A stretch of 9,227 nucleotides of DNA from CAYRFQ01 sp964423615 (GCA_964423615.1 CAYRFQ010000168.1:1-9227); one strand, 5' to 3'. Positions 1-6,617 are shown, counted from the first letter of the stretch. Notes: generated by a model not told the origin, from the letters alone. Program-made: numbers and translations.

Positions 1-98
1 AAAAGAAGAAAAACCGATCTCAAAATCGATCACCGTAGCGCTGTAGTACTAAGATGTTGATGTTGAACCATTTGTAACTTCTTGTCGAGGTTAGTTCT

Positions 99-636
99 GT
101 GTCAACTTCTCCACGTGGTTCGTATAAGACGGACTTGACTGATATCCAATGGGAAATTATTCGTGAGTTTCTCCCGCCTGCCAAGACCGGAGGTCGGCCT
201 CGGGCTTTCGATCTCAGAGAAGTCGTCAACACGATTCTGCATGTCCTGAAAACAGGCTGCCAATGGGACATGATCCCTCATGATCTTGTGCCCAAGAGCA
301 ACGCCTATGACTACATTGGCCGATGGCACGATCGATTCGGTCCACCAAAGTTTGACTCAATCCGTGCGCGAACAACAAAGCCGAGAGCCGACACCCAGTG
401 CCGGATGCGTCGATTCGCAAAGTGTTAAGACGACCCAAGTCGGAGGTGAAAAGGGCTATGACGGAGGCAAGAAAATCAAGGGCCGAAAACGGCATATCTT
501 CACCGATACTCTGGGATTGATCCTGGCGATTGTCGTCACAACAGCCAACATCTCCGACGCTCGGGGAGCCACTTGGGTCTTGGCTCCGAATCAGGAAAAA
601 CGGACTGCACATAACGAACATAGAAGTTGGATATGA
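99..636 (+). pseudogene. IS5-family (IS402/IS427-like) transposase remnant, frameshifted and 3'-truncated
   Basis: This is a dead copy of a DDE transposase. The N-terminal part starts at a GTG at 99 and carries the helix-turn-helix type domain found at the head of IS402-like transposases (DLTDIQWEIIREFLPP, then a GCQWDMIPHD-like motif). At about 325-335 the homology jumps to another frame and continues with REPTPSAG, VDSQSVKTT (first catalytic Asp codon at 412-414) and GRKRH-TDTLGL (second Asp at 505-507). Recognisable homology stops near 570, and the frame runs into a stop at 634-636, so the C-terminal third with the catalytic Glu is missing. The jump is explained by loss of 11 bp and not by a visible slippery run, so I call it decay and not programmed frameshifting. 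I could not identify terminal inverted repeats or target duplications. No passenger gene is visible. Confidence 0.85.
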
Positions 637-789
637 GAATCAAGACATAAATACTGTCCGGACGGCCTCTAATTGTTCATTGGCGTTCAGTAATGAAGTT
701 GGCTTTGTGCCACTCGTGATACTGTAATCGTGTAAACTGGAAATGCCCAAGATAACACCATTGGACGAACATGCCATGGAGTCGTGGTC

Positions 790-1836
790 ATGATAATCAC
801 CGACGTTCGGAGTATCCAACCTGTGGCAGATGGATCTCCTGCTGATTGGCGTACAAGCATGGGCCAAATATTGGTGGCCATTGAGACGGACGTGGGGTTG
901 ACTGGTTACGGAGTGGGAGGCGGTGGACTCGCGGGGGTTCATGTCGTGAAAACGGTTTTGCGAGACGTCCTTTTAGAGCAAAGTCCTGATTCTATCGAGT
1001 CGTTATGGGAGCAGATGTATGAGGCGACTCTGGCGTTCGGACGTAAGGGCATTGCTATCATGGCGCTGAGTGGCGTCGATTTGGCATTGTGGGATCTCAA
1101 GGGAAAAGCCGAGAAACTCCCTGTGGCCAAGTTACTTGGAGGTGATGTTTCGAAAGCTGTTCCAACATATGTGACAGTGTGGGATGACGTTCCAGAAGAG
1201 GTTTTGGAAAACTATTCGGCGTTCAAGCTCCATGTTGGTAAAGTTGACTCGGGTGAACTCGAAGAGGATGTCGTTGCGAGAGTGAGAAAAGCGCGGAGGA
1301 GGATCGGACCCGAGAAACCGTTGATGATCGATGCGTGGATGAAATGGTCTGTCACCCAGACCCTTGCTATTGCTAAGCAGATCGAGGTGTATGATGTGGG
1401 ATGGATCGAAGAACCGATCTCTCCAGATGATCTCGGAGGTTATGCCGAGTTGCGAGATCGATGTAACATACCGATCGCCGGAGGAGAACACGAATTCACA
1501 CAGTATGGTTTTGCCCCGCTAATCGAAAACCGACTGCATACGGTTCTCCAGCCTGACATCTGTTGGTGTGGGGGAATGACCGAAATGGTTAAGATCTATC
1601 GAATGGCCAAAAACGCTGAGATCCGTGTGTGTCCCCATCGAGGGGCCGAAGTATGGGGACTTCACGCGATCGTAGCCTTGGATTCACAACCACTCGCCGA
1701 GTCAGGCCGCCCCTGGATGACCTGGGTGAATGGACAACCGATGATCAATGACGGAATGATTCAAATACGGGAAGAACCCGGTTTTGGGGTGACGATTGAT
1801 GACGCAAAATTTAGTGACATTTTGACTACAACGTGA
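790..1836 (+). CDS. Mandelate racemase/muconate lactonizing enzyme family protein, L-rhamnonate dehydratase-like
   Basis: This 348-aa member of the enolase superfamily probably dehydrates an acid sugar in the cytoplasm. The N-terminal capping domain spans about residues 1-115, followed by the TIM barrel. The three Mg2+ ligands are visible: Asp181 (LMIDAWM), Glu207 (WIEEP) and Glu233 (AGGEHEF). An Asp256 (LQPDICWCGG)/His283 (VCPHRG) pair matches the general acid/base dyad of the mandelate racemase subgroup. The GEH, QPDxxWCGG and DAWM signatures resemble L-rhamnonate dehydratase more than mandelate racemase, but the substrate cannot be fixed from sequence. I chose ATG 790 over GTG 784 because GGAG at 778-781 is 8 nt from the ATG and only 2 nt from the GTG. 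No sugar transporter or regulator is adjacent, so it appears monocistronic; a hairpin follows 12 nt after the stop. Confidence 0.88.
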   Translation: MIITDVRSIQPVADGSPADWRTSMGQILVAIETDVGLTGYGVGGGGLAGVHVVKTVLRDVLLEQSPDSIESLWEQMYEATLAFGRKGIAIMALSGVDLALWDLKGKAEKLPVAKLLGGDVSKAVPTYVTVWDDVPEEVLENYSAFKLHVGKVDSGELEEDVVARVRKARRRIGPEKPLMIDAWMKWSVTQTLAIAKQIEVYDVGWIEEPISPDDLGGYAELRDRCNIPIAGGEHEFTQYGFAPLIENRLHTVLQPDICWCGGMTEMVKIYRMAKNAEIRVCPHRGAEVWGLHAIVALDSQPLAESGRPWMTWVNGQPMINDGMIQIREEPGFGVTIDDAKFSDILTTT

Positions 1837-1848
1837 CTAAGAAAAAAT

Positions 1849-1912
1849 TCGAGGTAGTGACTCCCAGCGCGAAACGACGCCCCACGCGAGCATCGTCTAG
1901 TCACTACCTCGA
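1849..1912. terminator. 14-bp perfect inverted repeat, probable terminator
   Basis: TCGAGGTAGTGACT at 1849-1862 is perfectly complementary to AGTCACTACCTCGA at 1899-1912, with a 36-nt loop holding a smaller CGCG/CGCG pairing (1868-1871 with 1885-1888). It begins 12 nt after the stop of the dehydratase gene, so it most simply ends that transcript. No T-run follows it on the + strand. The A-rich stretch just before it (1842-1847) would give a U-tract on the minus strand instead, where no gene is evident. The role is therefore inferred from position. Confidence 0.5.
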
Positions 1913-2124
1913 GGTATCGTCATAGCAAGCCATGACTATATCAATTAATACTCGGGTCGATAGCAGGTGACAACGTGAGTCAGTTCACTCCGATAGTGAT
2001 TCTCACAATCGAAGAAATGACTTTGTCGAATACAATGATTTTAAGGAATGTAATTGTTTTGAGTGGCGGTTGATAATCGAATTGGGTGTTTGTTTCGATT
2101 GTTTTGTTTATCCTAAGGTCACTT

Positions 2125-2697
2125 ATGACGTCCTCTGCAGCTTCCAGTATTTTTCGTCGGCTTGATCCTCCGATTTGGTTACTCACAACAAAGTCACAAG
2201 AAGGGGAAGCTGGGTTAATTGCAACGTTCGTGAATCAGGGTTCGATCTCAGTTAGGCATCCTCGGGTACTCGTGGGCTTGGCAAAACAGCATAATACTTC
2301 GAGATACGTGGAGGATGCGAGACAGTTTGTCCTGCACTTACTTAGCGAAGATAATGTTGACGTCGTTGCTCATTTTGGGCTGAAGACTGGGAAACAACTG
2401 AACAAAATGACAAAGCGTTTGTGGGAACGAACACCGAATGGCCTACCCCTGTTGCCTAACTCGCTGGGATGGTTGGAATGTCACGTCGAGACAACACTCG
2501 ATACGGGTGATCGGACGTTGTACCTGGCAGCGGTGCAACACGGGGAACTGTTGGGAGAAGCACCTTTGCTCACTTTGCAAAGTTGGTTGGAGCTGGCTTC
2601 CGAAGACGAAAAACGAGAGGCGAAGCGATTGATGGAGCGGGACCAACAAATTGATGCCATGGCCATTGAAAAGTGGAGAGAGCGGTACCTTCTGTGA
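2125..2697 (+). CDS. Flavin reductase-like domain protein (FMN-binding split barrel)
   Basis: This 190-aa protein matches the flavin reductase-like (DIM6/NTAB-type) family, which binds FMN in a split-barrel fold and usually works as a cytoplasmic dimer passing electrons between NAD(P)H and flavin or a partner oxygenase. Family features are the N-terminal PIWLLTT strand (residues 16-22), the LIATFVNQGSISVRHPRVLVGL segment (31-52, the usual flavin phosphate/isoalloxazine region), the NTSRYVEDARQFVLHLL segment (57-73), and the LGWLECHVE strand (114-122) leading into LYLAAVQHGEL (132-142). The charged helical tail after residue 155 is beyond the core. ATG 2125 is preceded by AAGG at 2115-2118, 6 nt away, which favours it over the upstream GTG at 2086. 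No partner monooxygenase is adjacent, so the electron acceptor is unknown. Confidence 0.85.
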   Translation: MTSSAASSIFRRLDPPIWLLTTKSQEGEAGLIATFVNQGSISVRHPRVLVGLAKQHNTSRYVEDARQFVLHLLSEDNVDVVAHFGLKTGKQLNKMTKRLWERTPNGLPLLPNSLGWLECHVETTLDTGDRTLYLAAVQHGELLGEAPLLTLQSWLELASEDEKREAKRLMERDQQIDAMAIEKWRERYLL

Positions 2698-3010
2698 TTG
2701 TTCGGATGAATCTTTTTAAGAAAACTCTAGTCGTTTCTATATTTAGGGCTGTGCGGTGACGTGGTCATTCCTACCGGGAAGGTAATTGAGCAAACACATT
2801 GATCTAAAAAACCGAAGCCCCCGTGAACCCAAAAAGTAGACATTTGCGTGGTGGGCTATCATCACTGTGCGAGCTTGTCACACCCAAGGACAGTATCGAA
2901 AATCAGCCATTTCGCCCTCCAGTTAGGAGGCGACCCTGATCCTACCTATGTTCTGATTCCTCAATAAATGTAACGTGTTTGGAATTGTGTCGAGAACGGA
3001 ATGTAACGTC
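2698..3010. other. Gene-free interval with one imperfect hairpin
   Basis: No ORF in this 313-base gap looks coding. The only structure I see is an imperfect hairpin at 2912-2933, TCGCCCTCC against GGAGGCGA with one bulged C and an AGTTA loop; no T-run follows it. It probably holds the 3' end of the flavin reductase transcript and the promoter of the PepSY gene, but I could not identify a clear -35/-10 pair or a Fur-like operator. Confidence 0.5.
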
Positions 3011-3559
3011 ATGAAATTTCATGTATTTAATCGCAAATATCATTACTGGGCTTCGTTGGTTGTCGCCATACCTGTGCTTGTGGTCATTGTGACTGGCTTG
3101 TTACTGTTAGTGAAAAAGGAGTTCGATTGGATACAACCACCGAGTCAGCGAGGGGCGAAGGAGGGGTCGACCAGTGACCCTACGATTTCTTTTTCTCGCA
3201 TCCTTGAAGTGTGTCGAACGAGTCCAGAGACGACTCATACGGACATCAGGTCGTGGGACGACGTGGACCGAATTGACGTCCGCCCGTCTCGTCGAATATT
3301 GAAAGTTCGGGGCAAGAATAACTGGGAAATCCAACTCCACAGCCAAACCGGGGAAGTTTTGCAAGTGGCGTATCGCCGATCCGACATCATCGAAGCTATC
3401 CACGATGGTTCGTGGTTTCATGATTCGGTAAAATTATGGGTGTTCCTTCCCTCGGCCGTGGTCCTGCTAACTTTATGGATCACAGGGATGTATTTATTCT
3501 GGCTGCCGATTGCGAGAAAGGCGAAACGAAAACGAACTTCTTCCGCTCCAACAACGTAA
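3011..3559 (+). CDS. PepSY-associated two-TM helix protein
   Basis: This 182-aa inner-membrane protein has a basic N-terminus (NRKYHYW), a first TM helix at about residues 13-35, an extracytoplasmic PepSY-type domain at about 58-122 (ISFSRILEV, then DDVDRIDVRPSRRILKVR and NNWEIQLHSQTGEVLQVAYR), a conserved DIIEAIHDGSWFHDSVKLW stretch, a second TM helix at about 142-167 (ending TGMYLFWLP) and a basic cytoplasmic tail. The family is related to the repeats in PiuB/iron-regulated membrane proteins, but a single-repeat protein of this size has no assigned reaction; roles in iron uptake or membrane electron transfer are guesses by association. The start at ATG 3011 puts the NRKYHYW segment just before TM1; GTG 2975 would only add residues that do not resemble the family. 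Upstream GGA at 2998-3000 is a weak ribosome site. Confidence 0.82.
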   Translation: MKFHVFNRKYHYWASLVVAIPVLVVIVTGLLLLVKKEFDWIQPPSQRGAKEGSTSDPTISFSRILEVCRTSPETTHTDIRSWDDVDRIDVRPSRRILKVRGKNNWEIQLHSQTGEVLQVAYRRSDIIEAIHDGSWFHDSVKLWVFLPSAVVLLTLWITGMYLFWLPIARKAKRKRTSSAPTT

Positions 3560-3560
3560 G

Positions 3561-3616
3561 CCAAAATGTATGTATTTTTCCCCAAGATTGGCTCTTCTTG
3601 ATCGAATACATTTTGG
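3561..3616. terminator. 11-bp inverted repeat directly after the PepSY gene
   Basis: CCAAAATGTAT at 3561-3571 is the exact reverse complement of ATACATTTTGG at 3606-3616, separated by 34 nt. The first arm begins one base after the stop codon of the PepSY gene, so a transcription-ending or mRNA-stabilising hairpin is plausible. The stem is AT-rich and has no U-tract after it, so a protein-binding palindrome is an alternative. Confidence 0.35.
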
Positions 3617-3714
3617 AGGATGCAAGTTAGACGCGGTGCAGTGGACAATTTGACGACCAGTGGACCGTGATCTATTGTTAGATAGAACACTCCATAATTT
3701 CCGGGACAGAAGCG

Positions 3715-4008
3715 ATGAAAAAGTTGTCACTCTTTGCTTGCGTTATCGTGTTTACACTGCTCATTGGATTAGAACCAACGTTTGGTAGGTGACGACCAAG
3801 GCAGCCATGTGCTACGGGGGGAGTTTCCTCCCAAAGTTATAGCCAAGACGGTTCGGACTACCCAGAAAGCTTGAATTCCCCTGCGACCATGTGGGTCGGT
3901 ATTGGATTGGTCAGTTTGCTCGTCGTTGGAGCTGGATACCACTTCAGTCAAGAGGCTCTCAAGGCGTCCGCCATTCAGAATAGACGAAAGGAACCTTGGG
4001 AACTGTAG
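3715..4008 (+). CDS. Small signal-peptide/TM protein with an in-frame TGA at codon 26 (possible selenoprotein or nonsense mutant)
   Basis: From ATG 3715 the frame encodes a typical Sec-pathway signal (MKKLSLFACVIVFTLLIGL) and meets TGA at 3790-3792. The same frame then stays open for 71 more codons to TAG at 4006-4008. The downstream part is not random-looking: a polar Ser/Gln/Asp-rich segment, a clear TM helix (about VGIGLVSLLVVGAGY, residues 61-75), then a basic tail (NRRKEPWEL). Read through, this is a 97-residue type I membrane protein with U26 and Cys32 on the outside (U-x5-C). I do not recognise the family. The UGA could be Sec, or a TGG-to-TGA (Trp) nonsense change in a decaying gene. 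Only a weak hairpin (GGGAG/CTCCC, 3819-3832) follows. Alternatively ATG 3889 could start a 39-aa TM peptide, but it has no ribosome site. Confidence 0.4.
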
Positions 4009-4048
4009 ATTGGGAATTCCATTTTGCAGTGATGGTTTCTGTTACTAT

Positions 4049-4597
4049 TCATTTCGCCGATAACTTTTCGACCTGTTGGAACAAAGCCACTGCAGCAGGT
4101 CGATCGGTCGGTTCCGCACTTCGATACTCGTAGACGACTGTTCGATTTTGGTCGAGGATGAAGTCTCCACCAAGTTGCAACAGATCGTCATTTTTTTGCG
4201 CTTTCCAAAGCGCCCAGCCTCCGAATATCAAACGCAAGTAGCCCCAAATGACTTTCGGATGGAACATCCCAAGCCAGGTGGTCTTGCCCAAAGAGAATTG
4301 GATGTACGCTTGTCGGTCTGGATCCGAAACGGCGGGAAAAGGAAGCGGATATTTCTTCAGGTAGTTTGTGACGAATTTGGGGCCCGAAAAACTCACTGCA
4401 ATGACTTGTCCACCGGAAGATCGGATTTTGTCATAGAGTTCGATCACCTCACCGAGGTGAGCACGACACGGGATTCAAGCCAGGTGCCGTAAGAAAATCA
4501 ACACAACTGGGCCTGAATGCAACTCGGATAATTTGATAGGTATTCCATCCGGTTGGAGAAAATCCAAGTCGCTAATCGTTTGTCCGAGACTACTCAT
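4049..4597 (-). CDS. SelL-type peroxiredoxin-like selenoprotein (AhpC/TSA fold), Sec encoded by in-frame TGA
   Basis: A complete 182-aa AhpC/TSA-type thioredoxin-fold protein is obtained from ATG 4597-4595 by reading TGA at 4477-4475 as selenocysteine. Residues 33-50 read VLIFLRHLA-U-IPCRAHLGE; family members have FLRHxGCxxC here, so the UGA replaces the conserved N-terminal redox Cys and gives a U41-I-P-C44 motif. Other family marks follow: the GGQVIAVSFS strand (about 61-70), PLPFPAVSDPDRQAY (about 84-98), the DDLLQLGGDFILD strand (about 136-148) and a YRSAEPTDRPA tail motif. The expected activity is thiol/selenol peroxidase-like or disulfide oxidoreductase chemistry, with Sec41 and Cys44 forming a selenenylsulfide. 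Without recoding only a GTG start at 4447 remains, which would drop the first strand and the redox site. A SECIS-like hairpin lies at 4460-4444. The gene ends 40 bp from a convergent gene that also has an in-frame TGA. A nonsense mutation is the alternative but fits poorly. Confidence 0.85.
4444..4460 (-). promoter_or_regulatory. Candidate bacterial SECIS hairpin downstream of the Sec UGA
   Basis: On the minus strand TCACCTC-GGT-GAGGTGA forms a perfect 7-bp stem with a three-base GGU loop. The apical loop begins 21 nt after the UGA. Bacterial SECIS elements sit inside the coding region just after the UGA and need a short upper stem and a G among the first loop bases for SelB binding; spacing and loop meet this. 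A competing register (CTCAC/GTGAG with a CUCG loop) is possible. The stem also encodes protein (AHLGEV), so coding alone could constrain part of it. Confidence 0.65.
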
Positions 4598-4665
4598 TTG
4601 GTTGGTCTCACAAGAAAAGAACAGAACCTATTTCGCTCAATACAAGCACGTTTGCTCAATCTCCG

Positions 4666-4694
4666 TTTACAGAAACTGAGCGGTTTCGTATAGG
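4666..4694 (+). promoter_or_regulatory. Candidate sigma70-type promoter for the secreted coiled-coil gene
   Basis: TTTACA (4666-4671) and TATAGG (4689-4694) are separated by exactly 17 nt, close to the consensus TTGACA-17-TATAAT. Initiation near 4701 would leave a leader of about 44 nt before ATG 4745. This is a consensus match only. Confidence 0.4.
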
Positions 4695-4744
4695 CTCTCC
4701 CAGTGCTCGCAGACCCAACTGCGGTGCAAAAAGGAGGAAGCCAG

Positions 4745-5740
4745 ATGTTTCGAAGAAGTTCTTTGATTTCGTTGGTTGTGGTGTTGTTGGGATTGTGTTT
4801 CCCCATCACGGCCTACGGATATTTTGACGGATTGATGGCGTTCGTGCAAACGCGAGCAGATAGCGAAATGGCGATTGTCTACTTCGACGAAAACGAAATG
4901 GACGAGCCAGAACAACCTATGGACTCGAGAGAGTATCAAGAACTCGTTCAGAAAGCCGAAACAGTCCTTGAGGACTCTTGTTGTGCCAACTTCGGCGAAT
5001 TGATGCAATTAGTGTGTGAATTGCACAAGGAACAGTACTCCATTACCGCTCCAGCGGCGAGCGTAACCCAACTAGACTCCCAACCAGAGACACAAAAGCA
5101 AAACCAAGAAACTACCGAGGAAATCGAGAGCCTTCGGGAAGAACTTCGTGAATTAAGGGAAGAAGTGCAGTCGCTACATCAGCTAATGAAGGCCATCAAA
5201 GCAGATACGAATCCAGCGACCACGAACCATAATGAAGCGACATTGGAGTTGCTTCGACGATTGATCTCAATTGGCCAATTCCAAACTGGAGCCAATTTTC
5301 CAACTCCAGTTGAAAGCATTCCTGCCATGGCTCCCGCCGATGCGAGACCAACATTCACGACTCCCTCAGAGATTCGGAACCCACGATATCGCCTTGTGCC
5401 AATCCAACACTTTCATCCTTCCTGCACCGTTGAAATACGGCGGCCTCGTAGATTTTTCGATTTCTCCGGCGCCATCGGTTCGGTAGAGACTCTTACAGAG
5501 GTATTCACGGAGAAAACAGCGACTCTTCACTCTGTCCACTGTCTCGTTCCCGTGGACGAAAATGAGGCCGAAGTGCACAAAGAACCCAATTCCGTGTATT
5601 CGGAGCTTTCGGAGCTACCTTGGTACAGTTTTGGCAGAGTGCCTCCACCTCCGAGAGAAGAAGATCAAAGGAAGAATCAGCGGGGGTTTATCGATGTAGA
5701 TGGATCGCTTTTCGAGTTTACTTTATCGGGAGCTCATTAA
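4745..5740 (+). CDS. Secreted coiled-coil protein of unknown family
   Basis: I do not recognise this 331-aa protein. It begins with a Sec signal peptide (basic FRRS, hydrophobic 7-22, likely cleavage after AYG near residue 25), so it is exported. Residues 80-91 hold three Cys (CC and C91), and Cys227 and Cys266 lie further on. A strong heptad-like coiled coil covers about 124-152 (EEIESLREELRELREEV and on). A Pro/Thr-rich linker (about 185-215) follows, then a basic patch (EIRRPRRFF, 230-238), an acidic segment (270-282) and a PPPPREEDQ stretch near 300-307. No catalytic motif is visible. The start is well supported: AAGGAGG at 4731-4737 lies 7 nt before the ATG. It is divergent from the selenoprotein gene, with the two starts 147 bp apart, and ends at a shared terminator. 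A structural or scaffold role in the envelope is a guess. Confidence 0.75.
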   Translation: MFRRSSLISLVVVLLGLCFPITAYGYFDGLMAFVQTRADSEMAIVYFDENEMDEPEQPMDSREYQELVQKAETVLEDSCCANFGELMQLVCELHKEQYSITAPAASVTQLDSQPETQKQNQETTEEIESLREELRELREEVQSLHQLMKAIKADTNPATTNHNEATLELLRRLISIGQFQTGANFPTPVESIPAMAPADARPTFTTPSEIRNPRYRLVPIQHFHPSCTVEIRRPRRFFDFSGAIGSVETLTEVFTEKTATLHSVHCLVPVDENEAEVHKEPNSVYSELSELPWYSFGRVPPPPREEDQRKNQRGFIDVDGSLFEFTLSGAH

Positions 5741-5794
5741 GCGATTGTTCTTCAGCAGAGGATTTCGGCCCTAGCGAGAACACTTGAAAAAACG

Positions 5795-5827
5795 AAACGC
5801 CACCTCGAAAAGTTCGAGGTGGCGTTT
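5795..5827. terminator. Strong bidirectional rho-independent terminator
   Basis: AAACGCCACCTCGAA (5795-5809) pairs perfectly with TTCGAGGTGGCGTTT (5813-5827) around a three-base loop. On the + strand it ends in TTTTCTT, and on the minus strand the A-rich stretch at 5787-5792 gives a U-run. It sits between two convergent genes (ends at 5740 and 5862), so it serves both. Confidence 0.93.
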
Positions 5828-5861
5828 TCTTATAATGTGTCCTTGCCTTAAGACGCAATGG

Positions 5862-6617
5862 TTAGTCGCGTCCATTCATCTGAATCAGGATCATCAAGAT
5901 GTAGTAGAACAACAGTGCGAGCGAGGCAAACAGTTCGAGGCTTGCGGCCACGTAGGCGTCGGTCGGATAGTGGTGAAGTATGTTGGACGTCGTGTAGAGG
6001 ATGAATCCGCTAGCGAGGGCCACCATGAAGAACGAGAAGAAGAGGCCCAATGTGAAACCGAAGATCCATCCCGCGACGATCACGCCCAGAGCGATGAACG
6101 AACCGATCATGAGGATCGTTCCCAGGAACGAAAAGTCCTTTTGGGTAATGAACACCGCCGCAGTCAACCCACCAAAGAGCGAGAGCGTCAAGATTCCTGC
6201 TTGGCCGAGAATTCCCAAGCCACCGTCTTGACTGGGAATGAAAAAGATCGCGATGCACATGATCGGGATGAAGATCACAGCTTCGGCGACAGTGTATAGA
6301 GCCAGGCCTGCGTACTGCATGGCTCGGGAAGTTTGGGAATTGGCCCAGTAGCGGGCGAGGTAGCCGATCGCGATGAATCCGACGACCAAAAGGATCATCG
6401 AGAATCGGTTACTGAAGTAGTTTTCGAAAAATGCAATGGCTGCTTCTCGGGTCGGGATCATGTAGGTAAAAACGAACGCGAGGATCCCCAAGAAAACTGC
6501 AACCGCACCGGCCAGATGGCCGTACGTTGCCCTGATGAACTGGGCCCGTGCACTTGCTCCAACATTGGCAACTGCATAGGGATTCATTGGAGCGTCTTGG
6601 TAGTAACGCGAACTCAT
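5862..6617 (-). CDS. Bax inhibitor-1 (BI-1/TMBIM, YccA/YetJ-type) family membrane protein
   Basis: This 251-aa integral membrane protein has a polar N-terminus (about 1-30) followed by seven hydrophobic helices at roughly 35-54, 72-91, 103-127, 136-156, 163-184, 187-208 and 222-245, the standard BI-1 topology and length. The TM6/TM7 region (LYTTSNILHHYPTDAYVAASLELF) aligns with the family's di-aspartyl, pH-sensing site; here Thr (209/210) stands where the TM6 Asp is usual and Glu228 where the TM7 Asp is usual. Known members are proposed Ca2+ leak channels or regulators of membrane proteases (YccA with FtsH); which applies here is unknown. The start is firm: AAGGAG (6630-6625 on the minus strand) is 7 nt upstream of the ATG. 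The gene is monocistronic between a 226-bp upstream gap and the bidirectional terminator. Confidence 0.93.
   Translation of the reverse strand: MSSRYYQDAPMNPYAVANVGASARAQFIRATYGHLAGAVAVFLGILAFVFTYMIPTREAAIAFFENYFSNRFSMILLVVGFIAIGYLARYWANSQTSRAMQYAGLALYTVAEAVIFIPIMCIAIFFIPSQDGGLGILGQAGILTLSLFGGLTAAVFITQKDFSFLGTILMIGSFIALGVIVAGWIFGFTLGLFFSFFMVALASGFILYTTSNILHHYPTDAYVAASLELFASLALLFYYILMILIQMNGRD

Noticed and set aside
784..789. GTG 784 as the start of the dehydratase
   Set aside because: Only 2 nt from the GGAG ribosome site, while ATG 790 has a normal 8-nt spacing.
3819..3832. GGGAG-TTTC-CTCCC hairpin as a SECIS for the TGA at 3790
   Set aside because: The best register has no G at the start of the loop and the loop begins 32 nt after the TGA; kept only as weak support, not listed as an element.
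4049..4447. 132-aa minus-strand ORF starting at GTG 4447 as the complete gene
   Set aside because: It begins inside the conserved thioredoxin fold after the redox site, and homology continues upstream through the TGA to ATG 4597.
4076..4492. 138-aa + strand ORF
   Set aside because: Antisense shadow of the selenoprotein gene; its protein shows no family features and starts without a ribosome site.
5784..6299. 171-aa + strand ORF rich in Glu, Asp and Arg
   Set aside because: Lies antisense to the BI-1 gene and runs through the bidirectional terminator; the composition is that expected from the reverse complement of hydrophobic codons.
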